Below, in pieces: positions 36,515 to 44,924 of a stretch of 64,000 nt of DNA. The stretch lies in the NCBI GenBank assembly GCA_019637225.1, contig JAHBWC010000007.1:1-64000 (forward strand), in the 5' to 3' direction. The DNA comes from Labilithrix sp. (lineage in GTDB: Bacteria; Myxococcota_A; Polyangia; Polyangiales; Polyangiaceae). The notes under the pieces are model-generated. The model was not told the DNA's origin and made no database searches. It saw only the letters and a list, made by a program, of their open reading frames with translations. Each line of letters starts with the position of its first letter. Within the stretch, counting starts at the first letter, position 1. Made by a program: the position numbers and the translations under genes.

Positions 36515-37861
36515 TCAGAGGTGGTGGTCGCCGGCCGCTTCGGGCTGGTAGCGAATCGCCTCGAGAGAGCCGGCCGGGAGCGTCACGCCGACGGGCGCGC
36601 CGAGGAGCGCGTGACCGAGCGGGCTCAGCACCGAGACGCGCTCGTCGCCAGCGTCCCACGGGTACACCAGCGCGGCCTCGCGCTCGAGGCCGACCTTGTC
36701 GCGGTAGACGCAGCGGGAGTTCATCGTCACGACCGACGCGGGCATGTTCCCCGCCGTGACGAGCTCGGTGCGCGTGAGCGCGTCCGCCAGCCGCTCGGCC
36801 GCCGGCGCGTCCACGTCTCGGTAGATCGCGGCGACCTCGGAGAGGCGCCGCACGTCCTGCTCGGTCATCGGGATTCGCCGCTCGCGCGCGCGGGCCTTCT
36901 TCCCGCGTGCGGCGTCGCGTGCGGTGCCCGCGACGCTCGCGCCGACGTCTCGCCACGAGGGCTTGCGGAGGCAGCCGGCGAGGTGATCGACGAACACGCG
37001 AACGCGCGCGGGGACGAAGCGCGCGTGGAGGTGGACGGCGTAGATGCCGAGCGGGAGCTCGTGGAAGTGTTCGAGGACGACGCGCAGGCGTCCGGCGTCG
37101 AGGTCCGCCGCGACCACCGACGAGGGGAGCATCGCGATGCCGTGCTCGGCGAGCGCGGCTTCGCGCATGAACGCGGCGCTGTCGACGACCAAGTCGGCGC
37201 TCGGATCGAGCGAGAGCGGCCCCTCGTCGGTCGTGAACCGCCACTGGTCTTGCCGGCGCGCGTGGGAGATCCGCTCGTGATGGATGAGGTCCTGCGGCCG
37301 GAACGGGATCCCGCGCCGCCGGAGGTAGCCCGGCGCCGCGCACACGACGACGCGATCGGAGGCGAGCTTCCGCGCGACCAGCCACGACTCCGAGAGCTTC
37401 TCCGTCAGCACGATCGCGAGGTCGAGGCCCTCGCTCGCGACGTCGGGCGTGCGATCGTCGAGCTTGAGGTCCAGCTTGAGGTTCGGGTACGCGCGCGCGA
37501 ACTCGGCGATCGGCCGCGCGAGCTGGGCCTCGGCGAACGCGAGCGGTGCGTGGACGCGGAGGACGCCGCGCGGGGCGTCGCTCACGTCGTCGATCGTCTG
37601 CGCGGCCTCGTCGGCCGCGGCGACGACGCGGGCGCATCGCTCGTAGAGCCGGACGCCGTCGGCGGTGAGCGCGAAGCGCCGCGTGGTGCGTAGCAGGAGG
37701 AGCACGCCGAGCCGCTCCTCGAGGCGCGAGACGCGCGCGCTCACGACCGACTTGGAGACCCCGAGCGAGCGAGCGGCGTCGGTGAACGACTTCGCTTCGA
37801 CGACCGCGGCGAAGGTCGCCATGGCCACGATGTCTTCGGCCGAGGTGCGCAGGGTCCGCAT
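36515..37861 (-). CDS. LysR-type regulator fused to a C-terminal Rnk/GreA-like domain
   Basis: This 448-residue protein is read through in one frame with no stop. Residues about 5-65 are a LysR winged helix (MATFAAVVEAKSFTDAARSLGVSKSVVSARVSRLEERLG), followed by the substrate-binding domain to about 295. After a basic linker, residues 328-448 match Rnk: a short helical N-part (TEQDVRRLSEVAAIY, ALTRTEL), then MPASVVTMNSR and VSVLSPLGHALLGAPVGV. Those resemble E. coli Rnk (MPHDVVTMNSR and VLAPVGAALLG). Rnk binds RNA polymerase near its secondary channel. No Shine-Dalgarno precedes the internal ATG at residue 332, so I read it as one protein. It is divergent from an HPF-like gene. Confidence 0.85.
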   Translation of the reverse strand: MRTLRTSAEDIVAMATFAAVVEAKSFTDAARSLGVSKSVVSARVSRLEERLGVLLLLRTTRRFALTADGVRLYERCARVVAAADEAAQTIDDVSDAPRGVLRVHAPLAFAEAQLARPIAEFARAYPNLKLDLKLDDRTPDVASEGLDLAIVLTEKLSESWLVARKLASDRVVVCAAPGYLRRRGIPFRPQDLIHHERISHARRQDQWRFTTDEGPLSLDPSADLVVDSAAFMREAALAEHGIAMLPSSVVAADLDAGRLRVVLEHFHELPLGIYAVHLHARFVPARVRVFVDHLAGCLRKPSWRDVGASVAGTARDAARGKKARARERRIPMTEQDVRRLSEVAAIYRDVDAPAAERLADALTRTELVTAGNMPASVVTMNSRCVYRDKVGLEREAALVYPWDAGDERVSVLSPLGHALLGAPVGVTLPAGSLEAIRYQPEAAGDHHL

Positions 37862-37937
37862 GATCGTTCTCCCATCAGAACACAGTCGGCGATTAATGCG
37901 ACCTGACGCCGAGCGCGAAGAGCCCCAGAGTTCGAGG

Positions 37938-38291
37938 ATGAACATCGAGATCCGGGCGACGAACGTGGAGGTCACGGTCGCGCTCGAGCAGCACATCACC
38001 ACGAAGTTCCGCGGGGCGATCGGGGCTCAGCGCGACCATCTCGACCGGGTGTTGGTGCGCATCTGCGATGTGAACGGCCCGAAGGGCGGTCGCGACATCC
38101 ACTGCCACGTCGTCGCGCGGCTCCGTGGCCGGACGCTCGTCGTCCACGACCTCGCCGAGGACGCGTACGCCGCCACGACGCACGCGGCGGCGCGGCTGAG
38201 CGAGCTGATGGTCTCGGTCATCGAGCGCCACCGCCCCTCGCGCGCGAGCTTGCGGTACGTCACGTCGGTCATCGGGCCGTCGGGGCGGTGA
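37938..38291 (+). CDS. HPF/RaiA-like ribosome hibernation factor
   Basis: This 117-residue protein has the beta-alpha-beta-beta-beta-alpha fold of HPF/YfiA proteins. The signature is [28 protein letters not shown], followed by the C-terminal helix [24 protein letters not shown]. Members bind the decoding site of idle 30S subunits or dimerise ribosomes. It is the short form, without the C-terminal dimerisation extension of long HPFs. It is divergent from the LysR-Rnk gene (76-base spacer), and its 3' end overlaps the convergent gdx gene by 23 bases. Confidence 0.82.
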   Translation: MNIEIRATNVEVTVALEQHITTKFRGAIGAQRDHLDRVLVRICDVNGPKGGRDIHCHVVARLRGRTLVVHDLAEDAYAATTHAAARLSELMVSVIERHRPSRASLRYVTSVIGPSGR

Positions 38292-38595
38292 GCTTCAGAC
38301 CGACGATCGCCACGACGAGCAGCCCGAGGAACACGCCCCGCGCGACTGACACGGGCTCGCGAAACAGCACGACGCCGAGGATCGCGGCGCCCGTCGCGCC
38401 GATCCCGACCCAGACGGCGTAGGCCGTCCCGATCGGGATCGTGCGGGCGGCGCTCGCGAGCATCCACATGCTCGCGGCGATCGCGGCGATCGTCAGCGCG
38501 CTCGGCCAAGGACGCGTGAAGCCGCGCGTGTAGGGCAGGCCTACCGCCCAGCAGACCTCGAGCACACCAGCGACGACGAGCTTGAACCAAGACAT
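38269..38595 (-). CDS. gdx: SMR-family guanidinium exporter (Gdx/SugE-like)
   Basis: This 108-residue protein has four transmembrane helices and matches SugE/Gdx rather than EmrE-type drug pumps. The start reads [20 protein letters not shown], with the essential Glu at position 13 and the Trp two residues after Cys15. It also has [19 protein letters not shown] and a GLKLT ending. Gdx proteins export guanidinium in exchange for protons. A guanidine-III riboswitch just upstream strongly supports the guanidinium role. Its 3' end overlaps the convergent HPF gene by 23 bases. Confidence 0.88.
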   Translation of the reverse strand: MSWFKLVVAGVLEVCWAVGLPYTRGFTRPWPSALTIAAIAASMWMLASAARTIPIGTAYAVWVGIGATGAAILGVVLFREPVSVARGVFLGLLVVAIVGLKLTAPTAR

Positions 38596-38598
38596 GGG

Positions 38599-38652
38599 GC
38601 ACCTCCTGGGTGCGTCGTCTTGGCTTCACCGGGTACGGCGCGTCTCGTCCGG
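38599..38652 (-). promoter_or_regulatory. guanidine-III (ykkC-III) riboswitch with Shine-Dalgarno hairpin
   Basis: On the minus strand the aptamer runs from CCGGACGAG (38652) through GCGCCGTACCCGG to ACGACGC (ending 38612). It matches, from memory, the ykkC-III/guanidine-III consensus CCGGACGAG...GCGCCGUACCCGG...CAAGACGGCGC at most positions. Just after it, GCACC (38609-38613) can pair with GGTGC (38599-38603), trapping AGGAGGT, the ribosome-binding site of gdx, in a hairpin. Ligand binding would be expected to open this site and switch translation on. The mechanism is an inference. Confidence 0.85.
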
Positions 38653-38797
38653 GCCGCGCGAGCGAGCTCGACGCGACATCCCCAGTCTAGGGGCGCCGGC
38701 GCGGAGCACAAGGGCGTCTCGCGCGTTTTCGGGCGCGCGCGCTTCTCGCTTCCCGCGTCCGTACGCGCCCGGCGCCGGCGTCCCGGCGCACGCGCCT

Positions 38798-39106
38798 TCA
38801 GCCGCCGCAGAAGTCGTCGTCGGCGCTCGTGCAGCCGGCCTCGGTCGGACCTTCCTTCGCACACTTGGAGACGGCGCTCGCCGTCGGGCACTGGTAGCAG
38901 GCGCCGTTCAGCTTGCAGCTGAACTTCGACGTCGACGACGAGCCGCTCGAGGTGGTGCTGCCTCCGGAGGACGAGCTGTTCGACGCGCCGGAGCTCGAGG
39001 CCCCAGAGCTCGACCCGCCGGAGCTCGACGAGTCGTCGCCGCCGCCCGAGCAAGCGACGAGGAGGAGCGAAACCGCGGTGAGGGCGACAGCGATCGATCG
39101 GTGCAT
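38798..39106 (-). CDS. Ser-rich lipoprotein with C-terminal Cys domain
   Basis: This 102-residue protein has a lipoprotein signal ending LLVAC, a long Ser/Gly linker (GGSSSGASSSGASNSSSSGG) and a small tail with several cysteines (FSCKLNGACYQCPTASAVSKCAKEG). Such proteins are common in Polyangiales, and their function is unknown. It converges on nothing and is divergent from the TPR-type regulator at 39277. Confidence 0.62.
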   Translation of the reverse strand: MHRSIAVALTAVSLLLVACSGGGDDSSSSGGSSSGASSSGASNSSSSGGSTTSSGSSSTSKFSCKLNGACYQCPTASAVSKCAKEGPTEAGCTSADDDFCGG

Positions 39107-39276
39107 GAGCTCGACCGTATCGAGATCCGCCCCGGCCGAGAAGAATCGAGTTGGGGGCGCCCGCGCTCGGCTCGGCACGTCGCAGCCGGAGTCCCGCGGC
39201 CGCCCTCCGCGACGAGGTCTCGTGCGACGAGCAGCGCGCCCGTGACAAGTCGGCCTCGTCGTTCGATCCTGCGGAC

Positions 39277-40521
39277 GTGTCGCCCCGAGCCTCCGCCCTC
39301 GTCGACGCCGGCCGCGCCCTCGCGAGCGGCGACGCGCTGCGTGCGCTCGGCCTCGTCGGGCGCGTCGAGAGCGCGCTCGGCCTCACGCTCCGCGGGATCG
39401 CATACGCGCAGCTCGGCGATCTCGAGGAGGCGAGGCGCGCGCTCGAGCGCGTCGTCGCGCTGCCCGCCGCCGCCCCGGACGGTCAGGGCGACGACGGCGG
39501 CCTGACGCGTGCTCGCGCGCGCGCGGCGCTGGTCGAGATCGCGCTGAGCTCCGGCGATCCCGCGCCCGCCGCGCGCGCCGCGAAGGCGTCCGCCGAGGAG
39601 CTCGAGCGCGCCGGCGACGGCCGCAACGCCGCGATGCAGCGCCTCGTCCTCGCGCGCGCCGAGGTCTTGCTCGGACGCCTCGGCGAAGCGCGCCGCATCG
39701 TCGAGGCCGTCCTCGCGACGAACCTCGACGCCGACATCCGCGCGGTGGCATCGCTCGCGCAGGCCGAGATCGCGATCCGCGCCGTCGCCACGACCGACGC
39801 GCGCGCGGCGCTCGTTCGTGCCCGCCGCTCGCTCGAAGGCGCGCCGAACCAGCTGCTCGCGCGCGCCGTCGTCGCCCTGGAGGAGGAGCTGTCGCTCCCC
39901 GTCGCGCGCGTCGTGCGACGGGGCGTCGTCCGCGAGGCCGACCTCTTCGCGATCGAGGCGTTCTCTCGCGGCGAGGTGCTCCTCGTCGACGCGTGCCGTC
40001 GCGTCGCGATCGCCGGTCGGGTCACGATCCCGCTCGCGCGTCGCTCCGTGCTCTTCGCGCTCTTGATGGAGCTGGCTCGCGCGTGGCCCGCGGGTCTCGC
40101 GCGCGACGAGCTGGCGAGCCGGGCCTTCGGCGCGCGTCGGGTCAACGCGTCGCATCGCGCGAGGCTGCGCGTCGAGATTGGCCGGCTGCGCAAGGTCCTC
40201 GCGGAGCTCGCGGCCGAGCCGACCGCCACCGCGGAGGGCTACCAGCTCTCGTCGGAGCGCGACGTCGCGCTCCTGCTGCCCCCGTCGGACGACGAGGCCG
40301 CGCGGATCGCGCTCCTCCTCGGCGACGGCGCCGCGTGGTCGGCGCAAGGCCTCGCCGAGCACGCCGGCGTATCGAAGAGCACGGCGCAGCGCGCGCTCGG
40401 AGCGCTGGTGAAGAGCGGCGGCGCCATTCGTACAGGGAGCGGCAAGGACGTGCGCTACACGCGGCCGGGTACCCCCATCGCGTCACGAATGTTACTCCTC
40501 GGTCTCGTCCCTCGGACGTAG
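39277..40521 (+). CDS. transcription regulator with TPR-like and two winged-helix regions
   Basis: This protein of about 414 residues starts at GTG 39277 or at an upstream codon; the exact start is uncertain. The N-terminal half consists of short helical TPR-like repeats (LGDLEEARRALERVV, RLVLARAEVLLGRLGEARRIVEAVL). The region around bases 40030-40200 resembles an OmpR/BTAD winged helix (LFALLMELARAWPAGLARDELASRAFG). The C-terminus has a second winged helix with VSKSTAQRALGALVKSGG. It lies 46 bases before a beta-propeller gene on the same strand, suggesting co-expression. Which signal it senses is unknown. Confidence 0.72.
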   Translation: MSPRASALVDAGRALASGDALRALGLVGRVESALGLTLRGIAYAQLGDLEEARRALERVVALPAAAPDGQGDDGGLTRARARAALVEIALSSGDPAPAARAAKASAEELERAGDGRNAAMQRLVLARAEVLLGRLGEARRIVEAVLATNLDADIRAVASLAQAEIAIRAVATTDARAALVRARRSLEGAPNQLLARAVVALEEELSLPVARVVRRGVVREADLFAIEAFSRGEVLLVDACRRVAIAGRVTIPLARRSVLFALLMELARAWPAGLARDELASRAFGARRVNASHRARLRVEIGRLRKVLAELAAEPTATAEGYQLSSERDVALLLPPSDDEAARIALLLGDGAAWSAQGLAEHAGVSKSTAQRALGALVKSGGAIRTGSGKDVRYTRPGTPIASRMLLLGLVPRT

Positions 40522-40524
40522 ATC

Positions 40525-40562
40525 ACTCCGTGGCAGCTACGACGCTGCCTCCAACGCGGAGT
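40525..40562 (+). promoter_or_regulatory. hairpin in the leader of the beta-propeller gene
   Basis: ACTCCG (40525-40530) can pair with CGGAGT (40557-40562), and GCAGC (40533-40537) with GCTGC (40544-40548), making a two-part stem with an internal loop. The right arm covers the GGAGTGAG ribosome-binding site of the gene starting at 40568, so the stem could lower translation. It could be chance. Confidence 0.25.
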
Positions 40563-40567
40563 GAGTC

Positions 40568-41236
40568 ATGAATCAAGCGAGCGCGATGACGAACGAGACG
40601 AACAAGACCGCACGGCGCGGGGCCGCGGAGATCGTCCGCGAGTACCGGCCGATCGACGAAGAGAGCATCCACGGCGTCACCTTCGACGGCAAGCTGGTGT
40701 GGTTCGCGCGCGACGACGAGCTCGTCGCGTTCGATCCCGAGACCGAAAAGGTCGTGCGGCGCTACCCGACGCCGTCGTGCCGTGGCGGCACCGCCTTCGA
40801 CGGAGAGCACATCTACCAGCTCGCGAAGAGCGAGATCCTCGTCATCGACCCGGCCGACGGGCGCGTCGTCCGGAGGCTGCCGGCGCCGGGGAACGGCGAG
40901 GACAGCGGCATGGCCTGGGCCGACGGGTATCTGTGGATCGGCCAGTGCTACAACGCGCGGATCCACAAGGTCGACGCCCGCACCGGCGAGGTCGTCAAGA
41001 CCCTCAAGTCCGATCGGTTCGTCACCGGCGTGTCGTTCGTCGCCGGTGCGCTCTGGCACGGCGCCTCCGCGGACGACAAGCCGAGCGAGCTCCGCCGCCT
41101 CGCCGCCGACGGCACGGTCGAGGAGATCCTCTCCGTCCCCGTGAAGCTGATCGCCGGCGTCGAGGCGACGGGCGACGGCGCCTTCTGGTGCGCCGGCGAG
41201 AAGGGAAACCTCCGCCTGGTGCGGCGGAAGGCGTAG
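40568..41236 (+). CDS. beta-propeller protein (Vgb/glutamine-cyclotransferase-like)
   Basis: This 222-residue soluble protein consists of beta repeats of about 40 residues with the recurring pattern (F/I)DP...G.VVRR.P.P (VAFDPETEKVVRRYPTP, VIDPADGRVVRRLPAPG, VDARTGEVVKTL). The aromatic/Gly spacing fits a small beta-propeller such as Vgb or glutamine cyclotransferase relatives. It has no signal peptide. It follows the regulator gene by 46 bases. It might bind or modify a small ligand that controls the regulator; that is an inference. Confidence 0.65.
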   Translation: MNQASAMTNETNKTARRGAAEIVREYRPIDEESIHGVTFDGKLVWFARDDELVAFDPETEKVVRRYPTPSCRGGTAFDGEHIYQLAKSEILVIDPADGRVVRRLPAPGNGEDSGMAWADGYLWIGQCYNARIHKVDARTGEVVKTLKSDRFVTGVSFVAGALWHGASADDKPSELRRLAADGTVEEILSVPVKLIAGVEATGDGAFWCAGEKGNLRLVRRKA

Positions 41237-41264
41237 CGCGAGTCGGTCCCTCGGCCGATCGACG

Positions 41265-41297
41265 CCGGCGCGCTCGAGACCGAAGCGGACGCGCCGG
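41265..41297. terminator. hairpin between convergent genes
   Basis: CCGGCGCG (41265-41272) and CGCGCCGG (41290-41297) pair perfectly over eight bases with a 17-base loop, just before the glmS stop codon from the left. It could terminate both neighbouring genes. Confidence 0.4.
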
Positions 41298-43196
41298 TCA
41301 CTCCACGGTGACGGTCTTCGCGAGGTTGCGCGGCTGGTCGACGTCGGTGCCCTTGAGATCGGCCATGTGGTACGCGAGGAGCTGGAGCGGCAGCACCGTG
41401 AGGAGCGGGAGCACCTCGTGCTGCGCCTCCGGGATCATGACGACGTCGGGCGCGGCGGGCATCGCGTTGTAGCTGCTGCCGCGTCCCGACGGCGGCCCCC
41501 CGAGCATCTCGGGGATGCAGAGCTGCGGCACCGCGGTGTCGCCCACCGTGCAGACGGCGATGAGCTGGCCCTCGCGCGCCTTCACCTCCTGCATGTTGGA
41601 GACGGTCTTCTCGTAGTGGTTGTCCTTCGGGCACACGACGACGACGGGCATGTCTTCGTCGATGAGCGCGATCGGGCCGTGCTTCATCTCTCCCGCGGCG
41701 TAACCCTCCGCGTGGATGTAGGAGATCTCCTTCAGCTTCAGCGCGCCCTCGAGCGCGATCGGAAACTGCGTGCCGCGTCCGAGGAAGAGCATGTCGCGCG
41801 CGCGGAGGTGCTTCTTCGCGATGTACTTGACGTGGTCGGCCTGCGCGAGGACCTCGCGCATCTGCGCGGGCACGTGCCAGAGCGCGTCGAGCACGCGCCG
41901 CGCGTCCTCGACGGGGAGGGTGCCACGGCGGCGGCCGAGGTAGACGGCGAGCATCAAGAGCGCCGCGAGCTGCGTCGTGAAGCACTTCGTCGACGCGACG
42001 CCGATCTCCGGGCCGGCGTGCGTGTAGAGCGCGCCGTCGGCCGCGCGCGGGATGGCGCTGTCGAGCACGTTCGCGACCGCCACGACCGTCGCGCCGGCCG
42101 CCTTCGCGGCCTTCACCGCCGCGAGCGTGTCGAGGGTCTCGCCGCTCTGGCTCACTGCGACGACGAGATCCGTCGGGAGGAAGACCGGATCGCGGTAGCG
42201 GACCTCGCTGCCGATCTCGACGGTCGCCGGCACGCGCGCGAGCGACTCGATCCAGTAGCGCCCGGCCATCGCGGCGTGCGCGCTCGTCCCGCACGCGAGG
42301 AAGTAGACGCGGCCGAGCTTCTTCGCGAGGTCCTCGGAGACGCCGATCTCGGAGGCGATGACGTCGGCCGCCTGGAGGTCGACGCGGCCGCGCAGGGTGT
42401 CTTCGATCGCCCGCGGCTGCTCGAAGATCTCCTTCAGCATGAAGTGCTTGTAGCCGCCCTTCTCGGCCTGCGTCGGCGACCAGTCGATGCGCTTCGGCGC
42501 GCGCGTGACCGGCGTGGCGTCGCTGATCTTCGTCAGCTCGAGGCGGTCCTTGGTGATCACCGCCATCTCCCCGTCCTGGAGGAGAATGATGTCGCGCGTG
42601 TGGGCGAGCAGCGCGGGGATGTCGCTCGCGGCGAAGTTCTCGCCCTCGCCGAGCCCGAGGACGAGCGGCGAGTCGTGCTTCGCGACGACGATCTCGGCGG
42701 CCGACTCGCCGTCGACGACGGCGATGGCGTAGGCGCCGCGCACCTGGAGGAGCGCCTGGCGCACGGCCTCGCGGAGGTTCGCGCCTCGCTTCATCTGCTC
42801 GTCGACGAGGTGCGCGACGATCTCGGTGTCGGTGTCGCTCGAGAACTTCACGCCTCGCTTCTCGAGGTCACGGCGGAGGTCGACGTGGTTCTCGATGATG
42901 CCGTTGTGCACGACCGCGACGCGGCCCGCGACGTGCGGGTGCGCGTTGGCCTCGCTCGGACGCCCGTGCGTCGCCCAGCGCGTGTGGCCGATGCCCGTCG
43001 TTCCGCTGAGCGGGCTCTTCTTCAGCGCGCCGTCGAGGTTCGCGAGCTTGCCGACGGCGCGCACGATCTCGACGCCGCGCCCCGTGTGCACCGCGAGCCC
43101 CGCGGAGTCGTAGCCTCGGTACTCGAGGCGGCGCAGGCCCTCCACGAGGATGGGAGCCGAGTCTTTGGAGCCAACGTAGCCGACGATCCCGCACAT
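41298..43196 (-). CDS. glmS: glutamine-fructose-6-phosphate aminotransferase (isomerising)
   Basis: This 632-residue protein begins MCGIVGYVG with the catalytic Cys at position 2, as in class II glutamine amidotransferases. The N-terminal glutaminase domain has RLEYRGYDSAGLA and GHTRWATHG. Two SIS sugar-isomerase domains follow: FLACGTSAHAAMAGRYWIESLA with the QSGETLDTLAAVK site, and the C-terminal PRNLAKTVTVE end. The enzyme makes glucosamine-6-phosphate, the first step to peptidoglycan and lipopolysaccharide sugars. It stands alone here. Confidence 0.97.
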   Translation of the reverse strand: MCGIVGYVGSKDSAPILVEGLRRLEYRGYDSAGLAVHTGRGVEIVRAVGKLANLDGALKKSPLSGTTGIGHTRWATHGRPSEANAHPHVAGRVAVVHNGIIENHVDLRRDLEKRGVKFSSDTDTEIVAHLVDEQMKRGANLREAVRQALLQVRGAYAIAVVDGESAAEIVVAKHDSPLVLGLGEGENFAASDIPALLAHTRDIILLQDGEMAVITKDRLELTKISDATPVTRAPKRIDWSPTQAEKGGYKHFMLKEIFEQPRAIEDTLRGRVDLQAADVIASEIGVSEDLAKKLGRVYFLACGTSAHAAMAGRYWIESLARVPATVEIGSEVRYRDPVFLPTDLVVAVSQSGETLDTLAAVKAAKAAGATVVAVANVLDSAIPRAADGALYTHAGPEIGVASTKCFTTQLAALLMLAVYLGRRRGTLPVEDARRVLDALWHVPAQMREVLAQADHVKYIAKKHLRARDMLFLGRGTQFPIALEGALKLKEISYIHAEGYAAGEMKHGPIALIDEDMPVVVVCPKDNHYEKTVSNMQEVKAREGQLIAVCTVGDTAVPQLCIPEMLGGPPSGRGSSYNAMPAAPDVVMIPEAQHEVLPLLTVLPLQLLAYHMADLKGTDVDQPRNLAKTVTVE

Positions 43197-43293
43197 GCGG
43201 CCAAGGCTAGCCGCTTTGGGTGAGTCCTAACAGGTGTGGATCGGCGACTTCGAACGAGAGCGGCAGGCCCGGCGGCCGCGCGGCCCGTCTTCG

Positions 43294-44178
43294 CTAGCGG
43301 CTGCGGCTCTCGCGAGCCTGCGGCGACGGCCCCGCGGAGTTGCACTCGAGCGGCGGCAGCTCGTTCGGGGCGAGGCCGTCCGCGACGAGGCGCGCGTGGG
43401 CGAACACGAGTCGGTACGCGTCGAGGCGAGCCATGACGGAAGGGCCGCGGGTCGATTCGTCGTGGTCCATCGCCGAGAGGCTGACGACGCCGATGATCTC
43501 ATGCGATCCCTTGGCGAACACGGGGCCGCCGGAGTCGCCCGGACAGATGGCCGCGTCCATGTGGAGCGTCTCCGCGGAGAGCGCCCGGACGGGCCCGCCG
43601 TCGCGTCCCTTGCGCCGGATCGCGTCGCCCGAGAGCGCGCACCGCCCGAAGCCGACCGCGTACGCCTCCTCGCCGACGCGCGGCGGAGCTTCGAGCCGCG
43701 GCGACATCGTCGAGAGACCGATGAGCTTGCGCGTGAGCACGAGCACCGCGATGTCGCCCGCGCCCCCGCCTTCGCCGCACGGAGGCGCGACGATGTGGCG
43801 GACGCCGACCTCGCCCCAGGCGAAGTAGTCGCCGCCGAGCTCGACACGGACGCCCGTCGAGTCGATGAGGTGCTTCGAGAACTCGCCGTGAGGCCCCCGC
43901 TCGACGAGGCAGTGGTGGGCGGTGAGGATCAGATCGTCGTCGATGACGGTGCCGGTGCACGTCATCGTCGGGCCGACGACGCGGACGATCGCGTCCTCGG
44001 GCACGGCGAGCGCGAAGGGCCGCGCGAGGACGCGCTCGTCGTCGAGCGGCTCCTCCTGGGACGACGGCCGCACGGCGATCTTCGGCTTCGAGCCCTGGAG
44101 CAGCTGGCAGCCCGACGCCGCCGCGAGGATCGTCGCCAGGACAGTGACCCTCGAAGCAGCTTCGATCCAGCTCTGCAT
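43294..44178 (-). CDS. trypsin-like serine protease lipoprotein
   Basis: This 294-residue protein has a lipoprotein signal with acylated Cys24 (ASGC) and a chymotrypsin-fold catalytic triad: His89 in LTAHHC, Asp142 in AGDIAVLVL and Ser216 in CPGDSGGPV. Trypsin-like extracellular proteases with this CPGDSGGP motif are common in myxobacteria. The ATG at 44178 is chosen because it puts the signal peptide first. It would act outside the cytoplasm. Confidence 0.85.
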   Translation of the reverse strand: MQSWIEAASRVTVLATILAAASGCQLLQGSKPKIAVRPSSQEEPLDDERVLARPFALAVPEDAIVRVVGPTMTCTGTVIDDDLILTAHHCLVERGPHGEFSKHLIDSTGVRVELGGDYFAWGEVGVRHIVAPPCGEGGGAGDIAVLVLTRKLIGLSTMSPRLEAPPRVGEEAYAVGFGRCALSGDAIRRKGRDGGPVRALSAETLHMDAAICPGDSGGPVFAKGSHEIIGVVSLSAMDHDESTRGPSVMARLDAYRLVFAHARLVADGLAPNELPPLECNSAGPSPQARESRSR

Positions 44179-44387
44179 GCGCGATCGGCTCAACGGTCCT
44201 CCTCGAGGCACGCGGCGCGCGTGCCGAGATCGGCGGCTTCCCTTGGTGGTACGTGGCGTCGAGCTCGACCGCCACATCGACATGCACGCGAGACGTGTTG
44301 GAAATTAGATGCGTACTGCAGCTAATGTAGGGGCCGAAATACGGGCCGAGTGACAGGGAGGGAGCGCCGGTCGAGGGAAGACGAGAC

Positions 44388-44924
44388 TCATTGAGCCGAG
44401 ACGGACAGCGAGACCTGGCGAGTGGCGTTGTGATAAGCGATGCTCGACGCTTCGGGCTGCGCGTTCGCATCCTCCACGCCGAGCTGAACGAGCTGTTCGA
44501 TGATCTCCGCGCGGCGCGTGGCCGACGCGATGAGGTACGTGGAGCAGGCCGGCACTTCGAGCGAGGGATCGGCGCAGGCGGCCAGCACGCGCTTCTCCGC
44601 GGCGAGCGCGTCGGCCGAGCGTCCCTGGTCGAGCAGTGCGCGCGCGTACAGGTGTTCCACCGTGGGCTGGCTTCGAACCGCCGGCAGCGCGCGCTCGATC
44701 GAGCCGATCGCCATGCCGGGCTGGCGGATGTCGAGGTAGGCCTGGGCGAGGTCGCGGAGAGCGTGGGGATCGCCGGGGTTGGCGGCGACGCTGGCCTCGA
44801 GCGCGCCCACCCGGCCGGTGTGCGTGGTGTCGCCGACCACGGGCTTCTCTCGCTGCGTCGTGCCGCAGAACCAGATCGCTCCGATCGCCACCAGCACCGC
44901 CACGTTCCAGCCCTTTACGCCCAT
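44388..44924 (-). CDS. membrane-anchored TPR-type protein
   Basis: This 178-residue protein has an N-terminal hydrophobic helix (VAVLVAIGAIWFCG). Tetratricopeptide-like repeats follow (ALEASVAANPGDPHALRDLAQAYLDIRQPGMAIGSIERAL, YARALLDQGRSADALAAEKRVL). Two cysteines (ACADPSLEVPAC) may pair. It likely mediates protein interactions at the membrane; no specific role can be given. The next gene is 287 bases away. Confidence 0.72.
   Translation of the reverse strand: MGVKGWNVAVLVAIGAIWFCGTTQREKPVVGDTTHTGRVGALEASVAANPGDPHALRDLAQAYLDIRQPGMAIGSIERALPAVRSQPTVEHLYARALLDQGRSADALAAEKRVLAACADPSLEVPACSTYLIASATRRAEIIEQLVQLGVEDANAQPEASSIAYHNATRQVSLSVSAQ

Noticed and set aside
33735..37637. A 1300-residue minus-strand frame
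   Set aside because: It runs antisense through the methyltransferase and chemoreceptor genes and has Arg/Glu-rich, low-complexity translation typical of shadow frames in this genome.
44304..44326. ATTAG-N13-CTAAT inverted repeat in the spacer before the trypsin-like gene
   Set aside because: Arms are only five bases long and the nearby -10-like TCTAAT lacks a matching -35 box, so evidence for an operator is too weak.
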